Assembly (NCBI GenBank): GCA_020051025.1
Contig: JAGVJS010000169.1
Span: 1-9,438 of the forward strand
DNA length: 9,438 bases
Source: Sphingobium sp.
GTDB lineage: Bacteria; Pseudomonadota; Alphaproteobacteria; Sphingomonadales; Sphingomonadaceae
Direction: 5' to 3'
Shown here: one piece after another, positions 7,485 through 9,438 of the stretch
Numbering within the stretch: position 1 is the stretch's first letter
Layout of the letters: every line of letters begins with the position of its first letter
The notes under the pieces: generated by a model
The model's input: only the letters and a program-made list of their open reading frames with translations
The model's database searches: none
What the model was told of the DNA's origin: nothing
Translations under genes and position numbers: made by a program

Positions 7485-7937
7485 ATGATTCGCGAGCAGG
7501 TTAAGAGCGCCCAGATCGAGTCGATGAAGGCCGGCGACAAGGAACGCCTCGCCGCCGTGCGCCTGATCCTGGCCAAGCTGAAGGATCGCGACATCGAACT
7601 GCGCACCGCCTCCACTGTGCCGGACGACGACGCCGTGGTGGTCGAAGTGCTCCAGAAGATGGTGAAGCAGCGCCGCGAATCGATCGACATGTTCACAAGC
7701 GGCGGCCGCGAAGAACTGGCGGCGAAGGAACAGGCCGAACTGGACGTCATCGCCAGCTTCCTGCCCCAGCAACTGACCGAGGAAGAAACGAAAGCCGCGA
7801 TCGAAGGCATCAAGGCCGAAGTCGGCGCGACGAGCGTCAAGGACATGGGCAAGGTCATGGCCGTGTTGAAAGACCGCCACGGCAGCGTCATCGATATGAG
7901 CAAGGCGAGCGGGCTGGTGAAGGCGGCTTTGTCCTAA
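7485..7937 (+). CDS. yqeY: GatB/YqeY domain-containing protein
   Basis: This 150-residue protein matches the YqeY family, stand-alone relatives of the C-terminal tRNA-binding helical domain of GatB. It has the family pattern: an N-terminal MIREQVKSAQIESMKAGDKERLAAVRL helix, the segment VEVLQKMVKQRRESIDMF, then ELDVIASFLPQQLTEEE and a C-terminal MGKVMAVLKDRHGSVIDMSKASGLVKAAL motif. The length is typical. It is soluble and almost all helical. Its function is not firmly established; a tRNA-related role is inferred from GatB. The ATG at 7485 is chosen because the family starts here and AGGA (7471-7474) lies 10 nt upstream, although the frame is open much further back through antisense carA. From memory, yqeY next to dnaG is common in alphaproteobacteria. 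Here a GIY-YIG gene and repeats separate the two. Confidence 0.93.
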   Translation: MIREQVKSAQIESMKAGDKERLAAVRLILAKLKDRDIELRTASTVPDDDAVVVEVLQKMVKQRRESIDMFTSGGREELAAKEQAELDVIASFLPQQLTEEETKAAIEGIKAEVGATSVKDMGKVMAVLKDRHGSVIDMSKASGLVKAALS

Positions 7938-7952
7938 GCTATCGTCCATAAT

Positions 7953-7976
7953 CCCCCTCCCGCCTGCGGGAGGGGG
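7953..7976. repeat. GC-rich hairpin repeat, copy 1
   Basis: CCCCCTCCCG and CGGGAGGGGG form a perfect 10-bp stem around CCTG, 15 bases after the yqeY stop. The same stem core recurs at 8458-8479. No T-tract follows, so it is not a clean terminator, although it could slow polymerase or protect the yqeY 3' end. Confidence 0.75.
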
Positions 7977-7989
7977 CAGCCACCCACCT

Positions 7990-8044
7990 CCGTTCGTTTC
8001 GAGCGAAGTCGAGAAACGCATAGCGCGTCGCTCGACACGAACGG
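7990..8044. repeat. REP-like palindrome, copy 3 (shortened)
   Basis: The left half is complete, starting CCGTTCGTTTCGAGCGAAGT and running through GTCGAGAAACG. The right side is only TCGCTCGACACGAACGG (8028-8044), lacking the first part of a normal right half. At 55 bp it is the shortest copy. Its right remnant has the CACG version while its left half has the TTT/AAA version, so the two halves belong to different subtypes. It ends 21 bases before the GIY-YIG start codon. Confidence 0.8.
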
Positions 8045-8065
8045 AAGTTCAGGCATAATCGCTCG

Positions 8066-8482
8066 ATGGCGTTCTGGACCTACATGCTTAAATGTTCAGA
8101 CGGCCGCTACTACACCGGCCATACCGACAATCTCGACCATCGTATCGGCCAGCATCAATGCGGCCAAGGTAGCCAGTTCACCCGCAATCGACGTCCGGTC
8201 TCACTGGTCTGGAGCGAGACTTTCGGCACACGGATCGAAGCATTGGAAGCCGAACGCATCATAGGCGGCTGGTCGCGCGCCAAGAAGGAAGCGATGATAG
8301 CGGGAAACTGGACACTGGTGTCATATCTCGCGAAACCGCCGCAAGAGCGCCCAAGCCTATCTCCGTTCGTTTCGAGCGTAGTCGAGAAACGAGATGAGTG
8401 CGCTAGCCGTTTCTCGACTACGCTCGAAACGAACGGATGTAGTGAGGCAAAACCCGCCCCCTCCCGCAAGCGGGAGGGGTGA
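8066..8482 (+). CDS. GIY-YIG nuclease family protein with repeat-encoded C-terminal tail
   Basis: This is a small single-domain GIY-YIG protein of the UPF0213/YhbQ type. Visible motifs are TYMLKCSDGRYYTG (residues 5-18, the GIY and YIG strands), the catalytic arginine pattern R26-IGQ-H30, and Glu63 in the EAERIIGGWSRAKKEAMIAG helix, the likely metal ligand. The natural domain ends near residue 95. From Pro100 to about Gly124 the protein is encoded by a REP-like palindrome (8363-8436). Residues up to 138 come from spacer and a GC hairpin repeat, and the stop is TGA 8480-8482, directly after the hairpin. Members of this type are usually about 90-100 residues, so the 138-residue length is an extension. 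The ATG at 8066 has only a weak CAGG upstream. The stop lies 2 nt before the dnaG start. The substrate is unknown; relatives are often mislabelled as UvrC subunits. Confidence 0.88.
   Translation: MAFWTYMLKCSDGRYYTGHTDNLDHRIGQHQCGQGSQFTRNRRPVSLVWSETFGTRIEALEAERIIGGWSRAKKEAMIAGNWTLVSYLAKPPQERPSLSPFVSSVVEKRDECASRFSTTLETNGCSEAKPAPSRKREG
8363..8436. repeat. REP-like palindrome, copy 4, perfect 29-bp arms
   Basis: Arms 8363-8391 and 8408-8436 are perfect inverted repeats of 29 bases around a 16-nt loop (AGATGAGTGCGCTAGC). Where the other copies read GCGAAG in the left arm and CTTCGC in the right, this copy reads GCGTAG and CTACGC, a matched change in both arms. It is translated as part of the GIY-YIG protein tail. 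Confidence 0.92.
8458..8479 (+). repeat. GC-rich hairpin repeat, copy 2, carrying the dnaG ribosome binding site
   Basis: CCCCTCCCGC (8458-8467) and GCGGGAGGGG (8470-8479) are complementary around AA, giving at least nine stacked pairs with a CAAG loop. GGGAGGGG is the only Shine-Dalgarno-like sequence in front of the dnaG TTG (8485) and lies 5 nt from it, so in the folded mRNA the site would be paired. The left arm and loop also encode the last residues of the GIY-YIG tail. Confidence 0.75.
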
Positions 8483-8484
8483 TT

Positions 8485-9438
8485 TTGACCCTCACCCCGC
8501 AATGGCTGGACGAACTGCGCGCGCGCACGTCGCTCTCCACCCTCATCGGCCAGACCGTCAAAGTCACCAAGGCCGGCCGCGAGTATAAGGCCTGCTGCCC
8601 TTTCCATAATGAGAAGACGCCCAGCTTCACGATCAACGACGAGAAGGGCTTTTATCACTGCTTCGGCTGCGGCGCGCATGGCGATGCGATCCGCTGGATG
8701 ACCGAAAATCGCGGCCTGCCCTTCATGGAGGCGGTGAAGGAACTGGCCGCCACCGCCGGCATGGACGTCCCCGCCGCCGATCCCCGCGCCGCCAAACGCG
8801 CCGAAGCAGCCAAAGGACTGCACGACGCCATGACCGCCGCACAGAGCTTCTTCGAGGAGCAACTGGCCGGCATCGACGGCGGGGAGGCCCGCGCCTATCT
8901 GCAAAAGCGCGGCATGACCGACGCCACCCGTCGCGCCTTTGGCTTTGGCTATTCGCCCGACAGCCGCGGCCGCCTCAAGACCGCGCTCAAGGATTATGGC
9001 GAACCGATGCTGGTCGAAGCCGGGTTGCTTATTGATCCAGACGGAGAACGCGACACCTACGACCGTTTCCGTGGCCGCCTCATGTTCCCCATCCGCGACA
9101 TTCGCGGCCGGGTCATCGCGTTCGGCGGGCGTATCCTTGGCGCTGGCGAACCCAAATATCTGAACTCGCCCGACACCCCGCTTTTCGACAAGGGCCGCAC
9201 CCTCTACAATATAGACAACGCCTCCCCCGCCAGCCGCTCGACCGGCCGCGCCATCGTGGTCGAAGGCTATATGGACGTCATCGCGCTGGCCCAGGCCGGC
9301 TTTGGCGAAGCGGTCGCCCCGCTCGGCACCGCGCTGACCGAGCATCAGATCGAGCGGCTGTGGAAGATGGTCGAAGTCCCTGTCCTCTGCTTCGATGGCG
9401 ATTCGGCCGGGCAGAAGGCCGCGATTCGCGCCGCCACC
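8485..9438 (+). CDS. dnaG: DNA primase, N-terminal half (runs off window)
   Basis: DnaG makes RNA primers for replication. The 318 residues present include the N-terminal CHC2 zinc domain (about 1-100). Its ligands are Cys38, His41, Cys59 and Cys62, in CCPFHNEKTPSF and YHCFGCGAHGD. The RNA polymerase core follows, with FRGRLMFPIRD and the TOPRIM acidic residues Glu260 (VVEGYMDV), Asp304 and Asp306 (CFDGDSAGQKA). The remaining core and the C-terminal helicase-binding domain lie outside the window. I chose TTG at 8485 because it gives MTLTPQWLDELRART, which agrees with related primases as I remember them. It lies 5 nt from AGGGG. An in-frame GTG at 8479-8481 would add two residues and is the main alternative. 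A rare start codon and a hairpin-buried ribosome site suggest low translation, fitting a protein needed in few copies; that link is inference. Confidence 0.96.
   Translation, partial: MTLTPQWLDELRARTSLSTLIGQTVKVTKAGREYKACCPFHNEKTPSFTINDEKGFYHCFGCGAHGDAIRWMTENRGLPFMEAVKELAATAGMDVPAADPRAAKRAEAAKGLHDAMTAAQSFFEEQLAGIDGGEARAYLQKRGMTDATRRAFGFGYSPDSRGRLKTALKDYGEPMLVEAGLLIDPDGERDTYDRFRGRLMFPIRDIRGRVIAFGGRILGAGEPKYLNSPDTPLFDKGRTLYNIDNASPASRSTGRAIVVEGYMDVIALAQAGFGEAVAPLGTALTEHQIERLWKMVEVPVLCFDGDSAGQKAAIRAAT

Larger units (their letters stand above)
7953..8479. mobile_element. Candidate repeat-flanked GIY-YIG cassette (hypothetical)
   Basis: The order is GC hairpin (7953-7976), palindrome (7990-8044), GIY-YIG gene (core 8066-8362), palindrome (8363-8436), GC hairpin (8458-8479), so the two repeat families mirror each other around one nuclease gene. 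This resembles the REP-RAYT-REP layout of domesticated transposase units. The arrangement is seen directly. Mobility or any action of the nuclease on the repeats is only inferred. No target-site duplication was found by eye. Confidence 0.3.

Noticed and set aside
7953..7976. Intrinsic terminator after yqeY
   Set aside because: The stem is strong but no T-tract follows on either strand, and the same sequence recurs elsewhere in front of dnaG. It is better described as a repeat.
581..8479. CRISPR array made of the repeated palindromes
   Set aside because: The copies are far apart, vary in length and lie inside and between genes. There is no regular repeat-spacer pattern and no cas gene.
8155..9345. 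396-codon minus-strand frame opposite dnaG and the GIY-YIG gene
   Set aside because: It is a composition-driven shadow. It contains the repeat peptide only because the palindrome reads alike on both strands.

Overview
The window reads as ordinary chromosome from a GC-rich alphaproteobacterium, most likely a sphingomonad (Sphingomonadaceae). This rests on the composition, the DUF4170 protein, the alphaproteobacterial-type carA/carB and dnaG sequences, and a family of short palindromes beginning CCGTTCG and ending CGAACGG, which I associate from memory with sphingomonad genomes. No database search was possible.

Layout, left to right. Bases 1-236 hold the 3' end of an alanine-rich helical protein (+). 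A DUF4170 gene (+, 342-563) follows, with its ribosome binding site inside a long hairpin. The minus strand then carries a long run of genes. Read in transcription order from about 7331 leftwards, they are carA, an rraB-like gene, a small lipoprotein gene, carB, greA and a rhomboid protease gene. The first four overlap end to end, and greA and the rhomboid gene are 2 nt apart. Between carB and greA there are only 81 bases with a perfect 9-bp hairpin. Divergent from carA, the plus strand carries a GatB/YqeY-domain gene, a GIY-YIG nuclease gene and the start of dnaG, which runs off the window.

How the genes work together. CarA and CarB are the two subunits of carbamoyl phosphate synthetase, which feeds arginine and pyrimidine synthesis. 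GreA rescues backtracked RNA polymerase, and RraB-type proteins are known as RNase E inhibitors. DnaG is the replication primase. This is mostly housekeeping content.

The unusual layer is the repeats. There are four copies of a 55-80 bp palindrome (REP-like) and two copies of a short CCCCTCCCGC/GCGGGAGGGG hairpin. One palindrome lies in frame inside carA, in the linker between its two domains. Another palindrome and a short hairpin are translated as the C-terminal tail of the GIY-YIG protein, and that same short hairpin supplies the Shine-Dalgarno sequence of dnaG. The GIY-YIG gene is flanked in mirror order (hairpin, palindrome, gene, palindrome, hairpin). This layout recalls RAYT transposase genes flanked by REP sequences and is the best candidate for something undescribed here, although the idea that the nuclease acts on the repeats is only a hypothesis.
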